A stretch of DNA of 64,000 bases from Malus domestica (lineage: Eukaryota > Streptophyta > Magnoliopsida > Rosales > Rosaceae), in the NCBI RefSeq assembly GCF_042453785.1, contig NC_091671.1, forward strand, positions 40,194,501 to 40,258,500, written 5' to 3'. A model generated the notes under the pieces. The model had not been told where the DNA came from and did no database searches. It saw only the letters and a program-made list of their open reading frames with translations. The position numbers were made by a program, and so were the translations under genes. Below, in pieces: positions 34,412 through 47,381 of this stretch (positions are counted from its first letter, which is position 1; each line of letters starts with the position of its first letter).

Positions 34412-36407
34412 TTATGTGCTCGTAGTAGCTTCCTTTTTCTCTTCCGAAGTATCAACTCCGGCCTTGACAGCATCCTGCTCTTCGGCGGCCTCATCTTCTG
34501 CCTTTGAGAGATCTAGATCTACAATAAAAGGACGAGGGAACATTATTGGTAACCAAGACGGAACATCCGACTATTGCTTTAGCAATCTTTGTGTTATTTT
34601 TCATCCAACAAACGAACAGATTAAAGTAATTTTACATGCAGCGTTACGCAGGCAAAAAATCCAAAGCAAGAGCTTATTCAAGGTAGAAATATTTATAAAA
34701 CGAACTTTGACCCTAAGATTGTTGTTGTTGGGACTGTTCACTTTAACGAAAAACCAAATTTTTACACTAAAAAATCAATCCTGATACTATTCACTTTACC
34801 CTTTATTTTGTCCTTATCGTTAAAACTCAAAGTTTTCAAGCCCTTTTCATTAGTTTACAAGGCATGAACATCTTCCCAATGGGATGGTCCACATCAAAAA
34901 CCCACCTTAACTCCTACGAACCCGAAACCTAAGACTGTGTCTAAGTAGAGTCATCTCCAATCCCCATTCGTTTTTTCACGGTCATCAAACATTGTGGAAC
35001 CTTTAAGCCTACATCGCGGGTTTTTGAATACTAGACCTAGACTTCCTAATGAGATGTTTATCCTTACTCGGCTTGCCACTAAAGATTAAGTGCTAATAGT
35101 CTTCTTACCTTCATCACTATCATCAAAGTCACCCATTCCTCCCATATCGTCGCCTCCCATGCCGCCCATGCCACCGAATTTCTGCATGGTACAATTAGCG
35201 TCAGAACAACAAATAGAAAAATCAAAACAGTTCAGGTAAGGGAAAACGCCAAGAAATAATATTTACTGACCGAGAAATCCATCCCTCCCAAATCCATGTC
35301 ACCGGGACCTGATCCTGCTGAAAACAAGAAGTGGCATTTTAATAATAAAGTACAACAAACATGTTTTCTGTCAAATGAAACAGTCTGAGGAAATGGAACA
35401 GAATATGCGAATTGCATACCGGCAGTATCATCGTCCTCATCCACCCATTTGTCCCAATCTACTTTGACATAATGCGGTGTCTTTCCATCTCCGCGCAACA
35501 GCTTAGGCCACCATTCTGGCTCCGCCTTCTCCACAATACAGAAGATACTCCTCACGCCAACATTTATTTTGCTTTCCTATAACACAGCGGAATAATCACA
35601 CAACGAAATAAGAACCCGCATAAGCACTATCATCTCTGAATAATACAAGAGCATCTGTGATTGCCCAAACAAATTCTCACCTCCACATTAACCTTATCAA
35701 AAAGATCCAGTTTGAGTTCATACTGGTGATTCTCCGCACCAGCACTAGCCGAGAAGCTGAACGTTCCATCGGGTTCAAGCTTAACCTTGGCGTCCTTTGC
35801 ATCAGGCAAAAGCACTGTAAGGAAAACCTTATCCACCCTTTGCGCCCACTTCACCTCCGGATGACGACTGCGAAAACCAACCATCATTAGCGAAAAAACT
35901 TGCCTCAAATACGCATCCCTCAATCGAATATCACCCAAACAAAAACTAAAGTAAAATTCTCTGTGAATTCTTACTGTTTTGTATAAATTTCGGAACTAAA
36001 TATCAACAGAGCGGTAAGGAAAAATTCAAAAGGACAAATAAACATACTTAAATTGGTGAATAATACATTATCAAAACAGGGATTAACATTTAATCACAGG
36101 CTTCAATCCAAAAAATAAAAAAATAAAAAAATAAAAAAAATAAAAAAACCCAATAAAGCAAAAGATTCCCATATAATATTTTCCATTTGTTGAACCATAT
36201 TAAACAGCAAAACATGGATTAAATTAAATTAAAAGTATAAATTACTGAGTTTACATGTCTGCAGAGAGCAATCGGAATTGAAAAAAAAAAACACAAAAAT
36301 TGCATATCGACGAAAAACAATGGCAGGAATGCAAAGACGATGAAATCAGAGGGCGAAAGCAGAAGAATTGAGTAAATTTGAAGAGGAAGAAGAGATGTTT
36401 ACCTCAT
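34412..36407 (-). CDS. HSP90 co-chaperone p23
   Basis: Minus-strand exons 36403-36407, 35681-35867, 35420-35576, 35271-35317, 35109-35181 and 34412-34518 give 191 residues. p23 clamps the ATP-bound HSP90 dimer and slows ATP turnover in cytosol and nucleus. The CS domain (about residues 1-90) shows SRHPEVKWAQ, VFLTVLLPDA, YELKLDLFDKV and the family signature WWPKLL followed by VKVDWDKWVDEDD. The tail is Gly/Met-rich (KFGGMGGMGGDDMGGMGDF) and acidic, as in Arabidopsis p23-1 and unlike the shorter p23-2. The first coding exon holds only five bases. A MITE copy sits in the last intron (34730-34860). Two heat-shock-like sites lie about 150-185 bp upstream. Confidence 0.95.
34730..34860. mobile_element. 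~155 bp MITE-like repeat, copy 3, in p23 intron 5
   Basis: Shows gttcactttaacgaaaaacc, tttttacactaaaaaatcaa, attcactttaccctttattt and atcgttaaaactcaaagttt. The outer left end is degraded. It is intronic, so it is spliced out. Confidence 0.75.
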
Positions 36408-36554
36408 GTTTTTGCAGAAAAGGGGGAGAGTGAGAGAGAGAGAGTAAAACCCTAGAAGCTGGGAACAGAGCAGAGAGCAGAGAGGAACGTGAGTTTTACG
36501 GGCTTGCGGGAGCTTTCGTAATAACGAGAGTTTAAAGAGTAAGAGAGATTACGC

Positions 36555-36592
36555 GAAGCTTCTAGACTTGTAGGCTTTCTGGGCTTCTCGAA
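36555..36592 (-). promoter_or_regulatory. Two heat-shock-element-like sites upstream of p23
   Basis: gaagcttctaga (GAAnnTTCnnGA, three alternating modules) at 36555-36566 and ttctcgaa (TTCnnGAA) at 36585-36592 lie about 150-185 bp from the start codon. A heat-induced co-chaperone gene would be expected to carry such sites. GGCCCA-type motifs nearby (about 36595-36660) resemble site II elements of housekeeping promoters. Confidence 0.5.
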
Positions 36593-36734
36593 CAAGGCCC
36601 AAACTCTGTAAAATCAGTCCAGTTGAATGAAGTGGCCCATTAACTCATTTGCAGAGGCCCACTATGTGGTTTTTAATATTTTGATACAAGCTTATGTTAG
36701 ATAAATGTCATAGATACTGGGCCTCCCTCTTATG

Positions 36735-37088
36735 TCGCGTTAGGCGCTAGATGGTTAACTGCTCCAATTAATTTTTAAACATTTGAAAATTAAGAAAATA
36801 CACCTAACCTAGTCCGCCCAGGTCGTGCCTCTTATTTAAACAGAAAATAGATAACTTTTATTATTCATTTTAGTTTTTTTTAATAAGTTGTAAGAAACTT
36901 GTTTAATACTTGAATGAACACTCATTATATGATTGTTCCCATATTTTCAATATAAGTAGACATTTATTCATATATTATATAATAAATTTACTTTAAATTT
37001 AAAAAATCACTTAGATCCCCACCTAAACGTTGAAACGCTAAACTCCTGACCGTCGTTCGACTAGCGCCTAGCATAATTTAAAACATGG
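36735..37088. repeat. Dispersed repeat (taggcgctag type), copy 2, reverse orientation
   Basis: It is a reverse-complement relative of 11068-11549: ggcgctag at one end, ctagcgccta at the other, and a shared core (gaaaatagataacttttat, ttgtaagaaacttgtt). It is shorter, by internal loss. The rest of 37089-38026 is the ERS1 upstream region, with no other recognised feature. Confidence 0.65.
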
Positions 37089-38026
37089 ACTCACTTCTCA
37101 ACTGTTCCAAATACAACGCACCATCTCTCTCCCAAAAGAAGAGGAATTTGGCTCAGTCAAATACAATGCACCTTCAATTCTCCCAATTTTATATTAAAAA
37201 AGAAAGAGGACATGTACATGGACATTGACATTGACCTACCCCATTTTCCAAATCTATCATCTTCTTGTCTTTGAGGAACTAATAAGCATTTATCTTTATA
37301 TTTTTTAATTTATCCATTCAAAAGGTGGCTTTTTAAAATGGAATGTCTATCTTTTCCTCACTTGACTCTATGTTGATCTTATCTTATAAAAGAGTTATCT
37401 TATAATGTGCGGTTGTGCCCGTACTCATTAAGTGTACCAAGAACACAACCTACGACACCAAGTTTCATTATACAATTGGTTAGAAAACTTTTTTTTTTAA
37501 AGTATTCAACCACTTGCAAAATGAAATTTGTTATACTCAATCGTGTTCTCAGTACACTAAATATTTTGGGGGGAGAGGGGGTTTGGTTTTGAAAAGTTTA
37601 ATGAGAGATTTTTTACTCTCACTCCTGTCCCCAGGGCATACCCCACAACATTGAGCCGGAAATACTTACGCGTGACATTTAACTGTCAGTTGTCAACGTT
37701 ACGTTATGAATCGACAAATTGTGCACTAACGAAGACTAGTGCTAGCGGAACTCGAAACTTGGTGGGACGACACACAAATATATTCATAATATTTGTTCTC
37801 ATTTCTCTATTTTCATTTAGAAAAAGGAAACAAAACAAAAAAAAAATACAAACTCTACATGGGTCTTCTCTTCGCACGTGCAAGACCCTCGTATTCCTTT
37901 GTATTGAATTCATGCGTGCGTGGGCGTTGTCTGTTTGGTTTATCCGTGACGCTTTTTGGCTCTCTTCCCCCCTCCGTCCATGTCTTTTTCTTTCCTACTC
38001 CATTTTGCACTCCTTCTTCCTCCACC

Positions 38027-38110
38027 ATGAAAAAACGCTTCTCACTTTCAGAAGCTCAGCTCCTGCGAAAATGGACAGCTCAGATCACTCCTTCAGAGCT
38101 CCCCAATTGA
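38027..38110 (+). promoter_or_regulatory. Upstream ORF 1 in the ERS1 leader
   Basis: ATG in the favourable context caccATGa opens a 27-codon frame beginning MKKRFSLSEAQ, closed by tga at 38108-38110. It overlaps a second upstream ORF in another frame. It is relevant only if transcription begins upstream of 38027. Confidence 0.45.
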
Positions 38111-38442
38111 TCTCTCACCCTCACTTCGTCTCTCCCCTCAAGCCTCAAGCCTGGTAAGTAATATTAACGATTAACTCATTTATAATTATCCTTAATGTTT
38201 TGTTTAGCATTTGATTAGAGATAATTTTTATGATTAGCCTCGTTTTTTAGCATGTCTGGAGACTGGAGAGAAAAATCTCATTGACCCCTTTAAACATTGC
38301 CAAAATCCAATACCAGAAAACAAAATTGGGTTTTTTTCTGGATCATTTTTTAAGGAAAGTAGATGGATCATTGGTTCCAAAGCTTCGATCTTTTTTTTTT
38401 TCTTTCTGTTTTTTGATCGTTTCCTTATGATTTTCTCACAGA
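38071..38442 (+). promoter_or_regulatory. Upstream ORF 2 in the ERS1 leader, closed by splicing
   Basis: ATG at 38071 opens MDSSDHSFRAPQ. The leader exon ends ...gcctg at 38153 with donor gtaagt. After joining to 38442 (acceptor cacag), the junction tg+a makes a stop codon, giving a 27-codon peptide. Without splicing the frame reads on only one codon to a tag-free path (gtaagtaa) and ends in the intron. Both upstream ORFs could damp translation of the receptor. Confidence 0.45.
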
Positions 38443-38454
38443 TTCGTTGAAAAA

Positions 38455-40824
38455 ATGGAGTCCTGTGATTGCATAGACGCGCAATGGCCCCCAGATGAGC
38501 TGCTGGTGAAATATCAGTACATCTCTGATGTGTTCATTGCCCTTGCCTATTTCTCCATTCCCTTGGAGCTCATATATTTTGTGCAGAAATCCGCTTTCTT
38601 TCCGTACAGATGGGTGCTTGTGCAGTTCGGTGCTTTCATTGTTCTTTGTGGGGCAACCCATTTCATAAATGTATGGACTTTCTCAATGCACACCAAAACT
38701 GTTGCCATATTCATGACTGTTGCCAAGGTTTCGTGTGCCGTTGTATCGTGTGCTACCGCTCTAATGCTCGTTCACATTATCCCGGATTTGCTAAGCGTCA
38801 AGAAACGGGAGCTGTCGCTGAAGAGCAGAGCTGAAGAGCTTGACAAGGAGATGGGGCTTATGCTCACTCAGGAAGAAACAGGAAGGCATGTTAGGATGCT
38901 GACTCATGAAATTCGAAGCACGTTGGATAGGCACACTATATTGAAAACTACCCTTGTTGAGTTGGGTAGAACTCTAGGCCTCCAGGAATGCGCGTTATGG
39001 ATGCCGTCCAGAACTGGTATGAACCTACAGCTTTCTCACACTCTGAACTACCACATACAAGCTGGGTCATCTGTGTCAATGGACCTTCCTGTTGTCAACG
39101 AAGTCTTCAACAGTTCTCGGGCAATTCGTATACCATATACCTGCCCACTGGCAAGAATCAGACCGCTTGTGGGAAGATATGTACCACCTGAGGTTGTTGC
39201 TCTGCGGGTGCCCCTTTTAAATCTTTCAAATTTTCAAATCAATGACTGGCCGGATGTCTCTGCCAAAAGCTACGCAATCATGGTTTTGATTCTACCCACG
39301 GATGGCACCAGAAAGTGGCGAGAACATGAACTGGAGCTGGTTGATGTTGTGGCAGATCAGGTGTGTTTTGTTGTTCACTCGTTCCGTTTTCACTGAATGA
39401 CTTGCCATCGTGATACATGACTCTTTTTCTTTGTATTTCACAATGCTTATTTGCGTACTGTTCGGGTGCTGTTTGCATCTGAAGTTCATGAATTGAAAGG
39501 CTAATGTATTAACGACTGATATGTCACTTGTCTTCCTTATGATTCCTATACACGTACTTAAAAGGTTATAACAAGTGTAGTTGTGCTCAGGTAGCTGTTG
39601 CTCTTTCACATGCTGCTATTCTGGAAGAGTCTATGCGAGCCCGTAAACAGCTCACGGAGCAGAACGATGCTTTAGATTTAGCTTGGAGAGAAGCAGAGAT
39701 GGCAATCCATGCCCGTGATGATTTCCTTGCTGTCATGAACCATGAAATGAGGACACCAATGCATGCAATCATTGCATTGTCTTCTCTTCTGTTAGAGACG
39801 GAACTGACTCCGGAAGAAAGGCTTATGATAGAGACAGCACTAAAGAGTAGCAACCTTTTGGAAACACTTGTTAATGATGTGTTAGATCTTTCTAGACTTG
39901 AAGATGATAGCCTAGAATTAGACACTGAAAGATTTAACCTCCATGGAGTTTTCAGAGAGGTAAACTTTCCAGACTCAGGGCTTGAATGTGTACTTTGGAA
40001 TAATTTGGTTTTCGTGAACTTACATACAAACCTTTTACAAACTGTAGGTAATGAATTTGGTACAGCCCGTCGCATCTGTGAAGAAGTTGTCTATGACTTT
40101 GATTCAATCCCCTGACTTACCTGTGTATGCCGTTGGAGATGAGAATCGGCTGTTGCAAACTATTCTCAACGTTGCCGGTAATGCTGTGAAGTTCACAAAG
40201 CAGGGCTATATTTCAATTACAGCATCTGTTGCGAAATCAGAATCTTCAAGAGACTGGCAACCGCCGGAGTTTTATCCAGCGTCAACTGATGGTTACTTCT
40301 ACCTACGAGTTCAGGTCAATTATTGTGTGTTTTATCGCTGTTTAGCTTTTCTTTGTGTGCTGAGGTCGATACATCTCTTAGTAACTTCGACGGTGAAGCA
40401 ACGTGATCTGATGGCATTCCTGTTGCAGGTTAAGGATTCTGGCTGTGGTGTTCTCCCAGAAGATATTCCTCATCTTTTCACCAAGTTTTCTCAGCCCCGA
40501 AATGGATCCAATCAAATAAACAACGGTGCAGGACTTGGACTTGCCATTTGCAAACGGTATGGTTGAAAACTTTCCGATCTTTCATCATTTCCGTAGGGCA
40601 TTTAAAAACTTGCATCCTGCTTTTGTTTTCTCGCCTATTCATCCAACTTGGTCACCTTATGTCCTGAAATGACTTGGATTAGGTTTGTAAACACCATGGG
40701 AGGTCATATTTGGATTGAAAGCGAGGGTATCGACAGAGGGAGTATCGTTGCATTCATCGTCCAACTAGGGATATGCGACAATCATAGTGATACAACAACA
40801 CACCAGGTCCAGATTGCCACCTAA
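38455..40824 (+). CDS. ERS1: Ethylene receptor ERS1 (hybrid-type histidine kinase without receiver)
   Basis: Exons 38455-39360, 39591-39959, 40048-40314, 40429-40556 and 40683-40824 give 603 residues. ERS1 sits in the ER membrane, binds ethylene through a copper ion and, when empty, keeps CTR1 active. Cys4 and Cys6 (dimer disulfides), three membrane helices, and the copper/ethylene ligands Cys65 and His69 (LCGATH) are all present. A GAF domain follows (about 155-305). The kinase domain has the phospho-His at His353 ([10 protein letters not shown]), N box [10 protein letters not shown]1 DSGCGV and G2 GAGLGLAIC. The protein stops after the kinase, with no receiver domain, which separates ERS1 from ETR1. 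A leader intron (38154-38441) precedes the ATG, as in other subfamily I receptors. Confidence 0.97.
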
Positions 40825-41531
40825 AGGACAAGCAAATTATGGAAGCGGAGATCTCATCGGACACAAACCCGCCTTTAGGGATTGTTTCGGAATAACTTCA
40901 TCGAATGCACGTTATCAAAGAAGTCTTTGAATGCCAGTGGATACACCGATCAATGTTTTCTGCCTGGCAGAGTTATTAGCTCAACCGGGGAATTTTGGTT
41001 TAGTATGTTGAGGTTGGAAGAAATTTGTGTGTTTAAAATTGTGAACGTTGATTGTTACTGTTATCCTCATCGTTACGAGGCCATCAGTGGGAAATGTTGC
41101 TTAATTAGTGTTAAATCCTCGTCCGAATGAGGCAAACCAGGTAATTAAAACCTGTTTGATAGTCGATACTCCATTATCTTAAATCGTTCGATAACTAGGT
41201 TCAAGGAAACCGATATCCTGGACAACTTTAGATCGTAAACAAAACCAAGATGAATCAGATAACACCGTAAAAATTGTTAAACGAGCATTCCGTATTAAAT
41301 CCGATAATCAAAATAAGTAGTTCCGGGACCAAAAACCGATCAATAGATAAAGGAATCTAATCTTCATACAGAGTACAACGATTTTGAAATCTCTTTCGGC
41401 TAGAAGATAAAGTACTGAAGAACAAAACAAACAAACAAACAAACTTGCTCGTCAAAACTAATCTAACCAGGTGAATCGAGACAAATGGACCATAACAAGT
41501 CATCAATCCATCAGTTCTCCTCATAGAGCAC
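40825..41531. other. Convergent 3' regions of ERS1 and RPL19
   Basis: No gene is seen. The stretch should hold the ERS1 3' UTR (to about 41100) and the RPL19 3' UTR (from the other side). A short (caaa)n run occurs near 41424-41442. Confidence 0.5.
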
Positions 41532-43142
<1,611 letters not shown>

Positions 43143-43220
43143 CGCCGGCGTCTTACCTCCTTCCTTGTTTTTTGGCAACTGCTGTGGGCAGAGAGGCTGA
43201 GCTTTTGTGGAACACAAAGT

Positions 43221-43304
43221 TTTTATATATCGCTCGACTTCTGCGGTTTTAGAGTTTCGACCTAGGGTTTCGTCATATGACTGGGCCTTATAATTTCATG
43301 GGCC
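43221..43304 (-). promoter_or_regulatory. RPL19 promoter: TATA, telo-box, two site II motifs
   Basis: On the minus strand: atatataaaa (43221-43230), AAACCCTA (43263-43270), and GGCCCA at 43282-43287 and 43299-43304. Telo-box plus site II is the usual promoter grammar of plant ribosomal protein genes, where TCP-type factors bind site II. Spacing fits a transcription start near 43195. Confidence 0.7.
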
Positions 43305-43377
43305 TCTTTCTTCTAGTCTGTTTTATGTGGGCTCTTTAGATGGGTGATCCAGCCCAACAACAAATTCGGAATTTTTT

Positions 43378-43528
43378 GTTAAGGAAAACTAACGAAAAGT
43401 TCAAAAAAAAAAAATTAGTTTTATTGAAAAATGATAAATAAAAGTGTAGTGAATAATACCAGAGAAAGGTAAAACTGTGGTTTTTCGTTAAAAGTAAATA
43501 GTATCGGGAGTGTTTCGTTAAAACTTCC
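43378..43528. mobile_element. ~155 bp MITE-like repeat, copy 4 (upstream of RPL19)
   Basis: Has aaaactaacgaaaagttc, an A-run, gtgaataatacca, gtggtttttcgttaaaagta and gtttcgttaaaactt. Closest in form to copy 17998-18151. It begins about 236 bp upstream of the RPL19 start codon. Confidence 0.75.
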
Positions 43529-43699
43529 TTTTTTTTTACTGGTTTAATTTGAGTGGTTCTGTCATTCAGTAGTTAGTACTACGATCTAATAGAATGAGAG
43601 GTCTTAGGTTCGATTTTCTCCAAAGACGAATTTGAACCACATTATTGTTAGTCCATTATGAGGTTAAACCCACCTAGCCCTTAGATAATATTGTTTGTT

Positions 43700-43702
<3 letters not shown>

Positions 43703-43748
<46 letters not shown>
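43703..43748. repeat. (TA)n microsatellite
   Basis: About 23 TA units; likely length-variable between alleles. The surrounding stretch 43529-44316 is otherwise unassigned, apart from the region just before the dirigent gene, which should hold its promoter. Confidence 0.95.
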
Positions 43749-43751
<3 letters not shown>

Positions 43752-44316
43752 AGTTCTTTGTACAACTACATTTTGTGTCTGAACACCCATTAATTTCATT
43801 TAAAATAAAAATCCTCTTATACACATATATAAAATTACCAAGATCTCCAAAATGCAAAAAAATAAAAATAAAAAAAATAAAAAAAACAAAACCATCAATA
43901 AGACACAAATTTGGTTTTGATCTCTCTTTTCGTTGTGAGTCTCGTGACAATTTGAGATGTCCAACCCTAAACTTTTTGTTGTTTAAGTTTGTTTGTGCCC
44001 TAGCCTTTTTTTTTTTAAACACGCTCCACCGAAACAGCCATAATTGTGTGTAGAAGAAGAAAAAAAGTGTGCGGAAGTCGTTTTCTTTTTTGAGTTGCCT
44101 TATCCTTTCATGAGTCATAAAAGTGGCATCCATCTCCATGGACTGTATTAAATAACCCTTGTGTGTTGATATTGGTTTGGTTGGTTAAGGAGCTCGCAAT
44201 GTGGATTAGTTGGCCTAAACAACAATACCTACAATAGTATTAAACCCGGCCTCGTAACCCAACATATCCGACCTCAACTGCTCAAGTAGCCAACAAAAAT
44301 TTCAAATGCATGAGGA

Positions 44317-44910
44317 ATGATGCTGTCCAGGATCATTTTCTGCACGGCAGTCCTGTTGGCGACGTTGGCAGTAATCCTCTTGGCTTTGTTCTCGCCGCTA
44401 CCTAAAAGAAAGTCGTCGCCGCCGTGGCTCGACCTTTCCTTATACATTCAACAACCACCCAACAACAACAACAACAACATTGCAGGCTCAAATAACGCCG
44501 GAAAACAACCGCAACCGGACAGCAGCGGAGGAGCGTTCATCTTCCACCGGATGCTCACCGAGGGACCCGAGAACACTTCCCGTGTGGTGGGGAAAGCACA
44601 GGGATTCATAATCCCCGTGGAGCACTTTGCCAACTCGGGATTCAACATAATCTACCTGACCTTCCACACGCCTCAGTATTCCGGCAGCCTCAGCGTGGAG
44701 GCCAAGCATGTTTCCCGCCAAGACACGGAGGAGCTTACGGTGATGGGCGGAACGGGGTCGTTTGCTTTTGCGAGAGGAGTTGCCGTTTTTGCTCAGACAA
44801 CTGATCAGGATGACCAGCAACCGTCATCGGGGAATGGGGTGGATTATGCCACTTATCATGTAAAGTTGCAGCTTAGATTTCCCAACCAGTCTCGGACAGT
44901 TTTTGGATGA
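44317..44910 (+). CDS. Dirigent protein
   Basis: Intronless, 197 residues, as usual for dirigent genes. An N-terminal hydrophobic segment (about residues 5-26) serves as signal peptide or anchor. It is followed by a low-complexity linker (poly-Asn, PPNNNNNN) and the beta-barrel: FIFHRMLTEGPENTS, VVGKAQGFIIP, LTFHTPQYSGSLSVEAKH, and the family signature MGGTGSFAFARGVAVF. Dirigent proteins steer coupling of monolignol radicals in the cell wall, or act in related wall chemistry; the substrate cannot be read from sequence. The linker is longer than in classic pinoresinol-forming members. Two adjacent Met codons are possible starts. Confidence 0.9.
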   Translation: MMLSRIIFCTAVLLATLAVILLALFSPLPKRKSSPPWLDLSLYIQQPPNNNNNNIAGSNNAGKQPQPDSSGGAFIFHRMLTEGPENTSRVVGKAQGFIIPVEHFANSGFNIIYLTFHTPQYSGSLSVEAKHVSRQDTEELTVMGGTGSFAFARGVAVFAQTTDQDDQQPSSGNGVDYATYHVKLQLRFPNQSRTVFG

Positions 44911-45263
44911 AACTCTCATGTGCACAGCACAGGTTTTGTTTTTGTAATATTTTCTCTGTAATATTTTCTCTGTAATACATATTGATTAACAATAATAATT
45001 ATTTCTTGACGGGAGAGACAAATATCTAAGAATGTTATGGCAATTTAGCAAACAAAATGTTGTAAAAGTTGTATGCTGTATGCCCACATCCCACATACAT
45101 TTGGAAAAAGGTGAAAATGATAGTAATATATTTGTTGTTATGTAATATTGTCAAAAGTAGTCCTCATATCATATTTAGATATTATCATGGAAGTAGCTCT
45201 ATAAATAAAGTGATCCGTGTGTTATCAAAACACATTGCGAAAGAAAAAATCAAATAAAATAAT
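44911..45263. other. 3' region of the dirigent gene
   Basis: Probable 3' UTR with repeated attttctctgtaat just after the stop (about 44947-44975), then AT-rich sequence. No gene is seen. Confidence 0.5.
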
Positions 45264-46257
45264 AGGGATATTTTGGATGCGGTCCCTAATCCTTAACATT
45301 CTTTGATTAAAACCTTAATAGTATTCAAAGTTTGATCAAGGTCCCTTGACTTTGTACACCTCATTATTTACTATTAATATTTTTATTTTTATCGTTTTAA
45401 CATTAATTGTTTAATATTTTATGAGATTTATAATCCTATAAATTTAAAATCCCTCATTATAATACTATTAGAAACGGTTACAATAAAAAAATTCAAACAT
45501 TTTGATTAAATAAATAGATAAAAACTATGTAAAAATAAGAAATAATAAATTGCAAAAGAATATATCCATAGTGTTAAAAAATTGGTACATTTCACATATA
45601 ATAAAGTGGTACATTAATAAAGAAGAATGGGTACATTAAAAATAAATTAGGGTACATATAAAAAATAAAAATTATGAATACAAATGCATTTTAAAAAATA
45701 TAGGCGCTAAAAGAAATTAATACATGCGTACAAAATAAAACTAAAAAAGAAAATACTAAAAATTTTAGAAAAATGTTGCAAATTAAAAGTGGGTACAAAC
45801 TAAAAATATAAATATATGATACAAATTTTAGGCATAAAACATTAATATACCATATGTAATTTTTCTATCATTGATTAAATATACAATATCACGTGACAGT
45901 ATACACATAGGTACAAACACAAATAAAACTTTAAAAAATATGGGCACAAAAAGAAACTAATATATGGGTACAAATTAAAAATGAAAAGAAAATTGGTACA
46001 AATTAAAAAATATTTGCAAATTAAAAATAGGTACAAACTAAAAATAAAAATATATGATAAAAAATTTAGCCATAAATATAAATATACTAATTGTAACATT
46101 TTTAACATTAAAGGAATATATTTAAAAATAAAAATATTTTATTATTCAAATAATTAATGATGTTATTAATACCCAAGGACCTTGATAAAAAATTGAAAAT
46201 GAATAGGATTTTAATCAATGAAGTAACAAAAAGAATGATGTAAACCTAATTTTCCCT
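45264..46257. mobile_element. ~1 kb AT-rich element with imperfect terminal inverted repeats
   Basis: The left end aggga-atttt-gg ... ttgattaaaacct ... atcaaggtccc is mirrored at the right (ccttgataaaa, ttttaatcaa, tttccct). Flanks share AAATAAT (45257-45263 and 46258-46264). Inside, a ~245 bp module with gggtacaaactaaaaat and aaaatatgggcacaaaaag occurs twice (around 45690 and 45935). No coding capacity. Confidence 0.65.
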
Positions 46258-46522
46258 AAATAATATCAGTCTATCTCCCTCCCTTTCTTTATCTGCCATC
46301 CCTTGTGTTACAGCTACTAAAGTTACAGTGTGATATTTTGCTCTTATTTCGCACATGTCTTTAGCAAAAGTTATTTCTCTAACTTTTGCCTATTTATAAC
46401 ACAAAACATATTATTATTATTATTTTTTTTTATTTTTTTTGCTTCATAGCCTAGTAACCCTATCAGTTGTCTCTATTTTTTTTCTCTCACCTCCCTTTAA
46501 TCCACGTTTTCTGCCAAATAAG

Positions 46523-46676
46523 TTTAACGAAAAGTTTTCGGTACTATTCATTTTAACGAAAAATCATATTTTTACACTAAAAAATCAATCATGGTATTAT
46601 TTACTTTACCCTTGATTTTGTCATAATCGTTAAAACTCAAAGTTTTCAAATCATTTTTATTAGTTTTTCTTTTATA
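46523..46676. mobile_element. ~155 bp MITE-like repeat, copy 5
   Basis: Shows tttaacgaaaagttttcgg, attttaacgaaaaatcatat, cactaaaaaatcaatcatgg and ttattagtttttc. It lies in otherwise unassigned sequence between the dirigent and ERF genes; 46680-47200 shows no gene. Confidence 0.8.
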
Positions 46677-47204
46677 AAAGGCTAAACGAGAAAAAATCAT
46701 TGGGTGCAGACGAGCGGGCCACATAATCGTCCAATCGAAGACACATCTAGTCGGACCAGTCTCGAGTGGGTGAGGTGGAGTTGCCCGGGGGGTGTTTGGG
46801 TGTGTGGTGGGCTGGAAGGCAGCCCAACCCAGTCCAATCCAATATCAGGCCCATCCAGCAATCACGTGTTTGGTAGTGTAGTACAAATTACAATAGAAGA
46901 AAAAGACAAGTAGTACAAAGGAACGTACAAGTTTGCAAAAGGCGGCAACTGTGGGCGCGCACTGGGAACGGGAAAACCACGCGCTCCTAAATTGGAAATA
47001 AATCACGTTTTATTTAATAATATTAATAATTCTTTGGAGAGAGCGAAACTGGAAATTTAAAAACAACGGCGCCGCCGCAACGGGTAGGAATGGAATGGGA
47101 TTCACCGACAAATTGTGCGGTGTTATGTTTTTTAACTTTCTCATATTACTATGCATTTTCGCGATTTAACAAAATGTGCACGATGGTTTTTAAGTTTTTT
47201 AAAA

Positions 47205-47365
47205 TGAACTTTGACGAAAAGCTTCTGATATTGTTCACTTTAACGAAAAACCATATTTTTACATTAAAAAATCAATCTTGATACTATTCACTTTACTATT
47301 TATTTTGTCATTTTGTTTAAACTTAAAGTTTTTAAACATTTTTCATTAATTTTTTTTTTTTTAAA
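47205..47365. mobile_element. ~155 bp MITE-like repeat, copy 6
   Basis: Shows tgacgaaaagcttctgat, ttcactttaacgaaaaacca and ttttacattaaaaaatcaat, ending in a T-run. It is directly followed by a second MITE (47382-47568). Confidence 0.75.
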
Positions 47366-47381
47366 TAATGGGGAATTGGAT

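Noticed and set aside
37651-38157. 168-codon open frame upstream of ERS1
   Set aside because: It runs through the presumed ERS1 promoter and leader. The part with possible meaning is explained better by the two short upstream ORFs.
38455-40824. ETR1 as identity for the ethylene receptor
   Set aside because: The frame ends after the kinase domain with no receiver, and the residues around the GAF and C-terminus fit ERS1 better.
43691-44139. Open frames of 120-150 codons across the (TA)n tract
   Set aside because: They are made of Tyr/Ile runs from the microsatellite plus low-complexity A/T DNA.
46704-46913. 69-codon open frame near 46.7 kb
   Set aside because: No homology recognised, no start context or splice partner.
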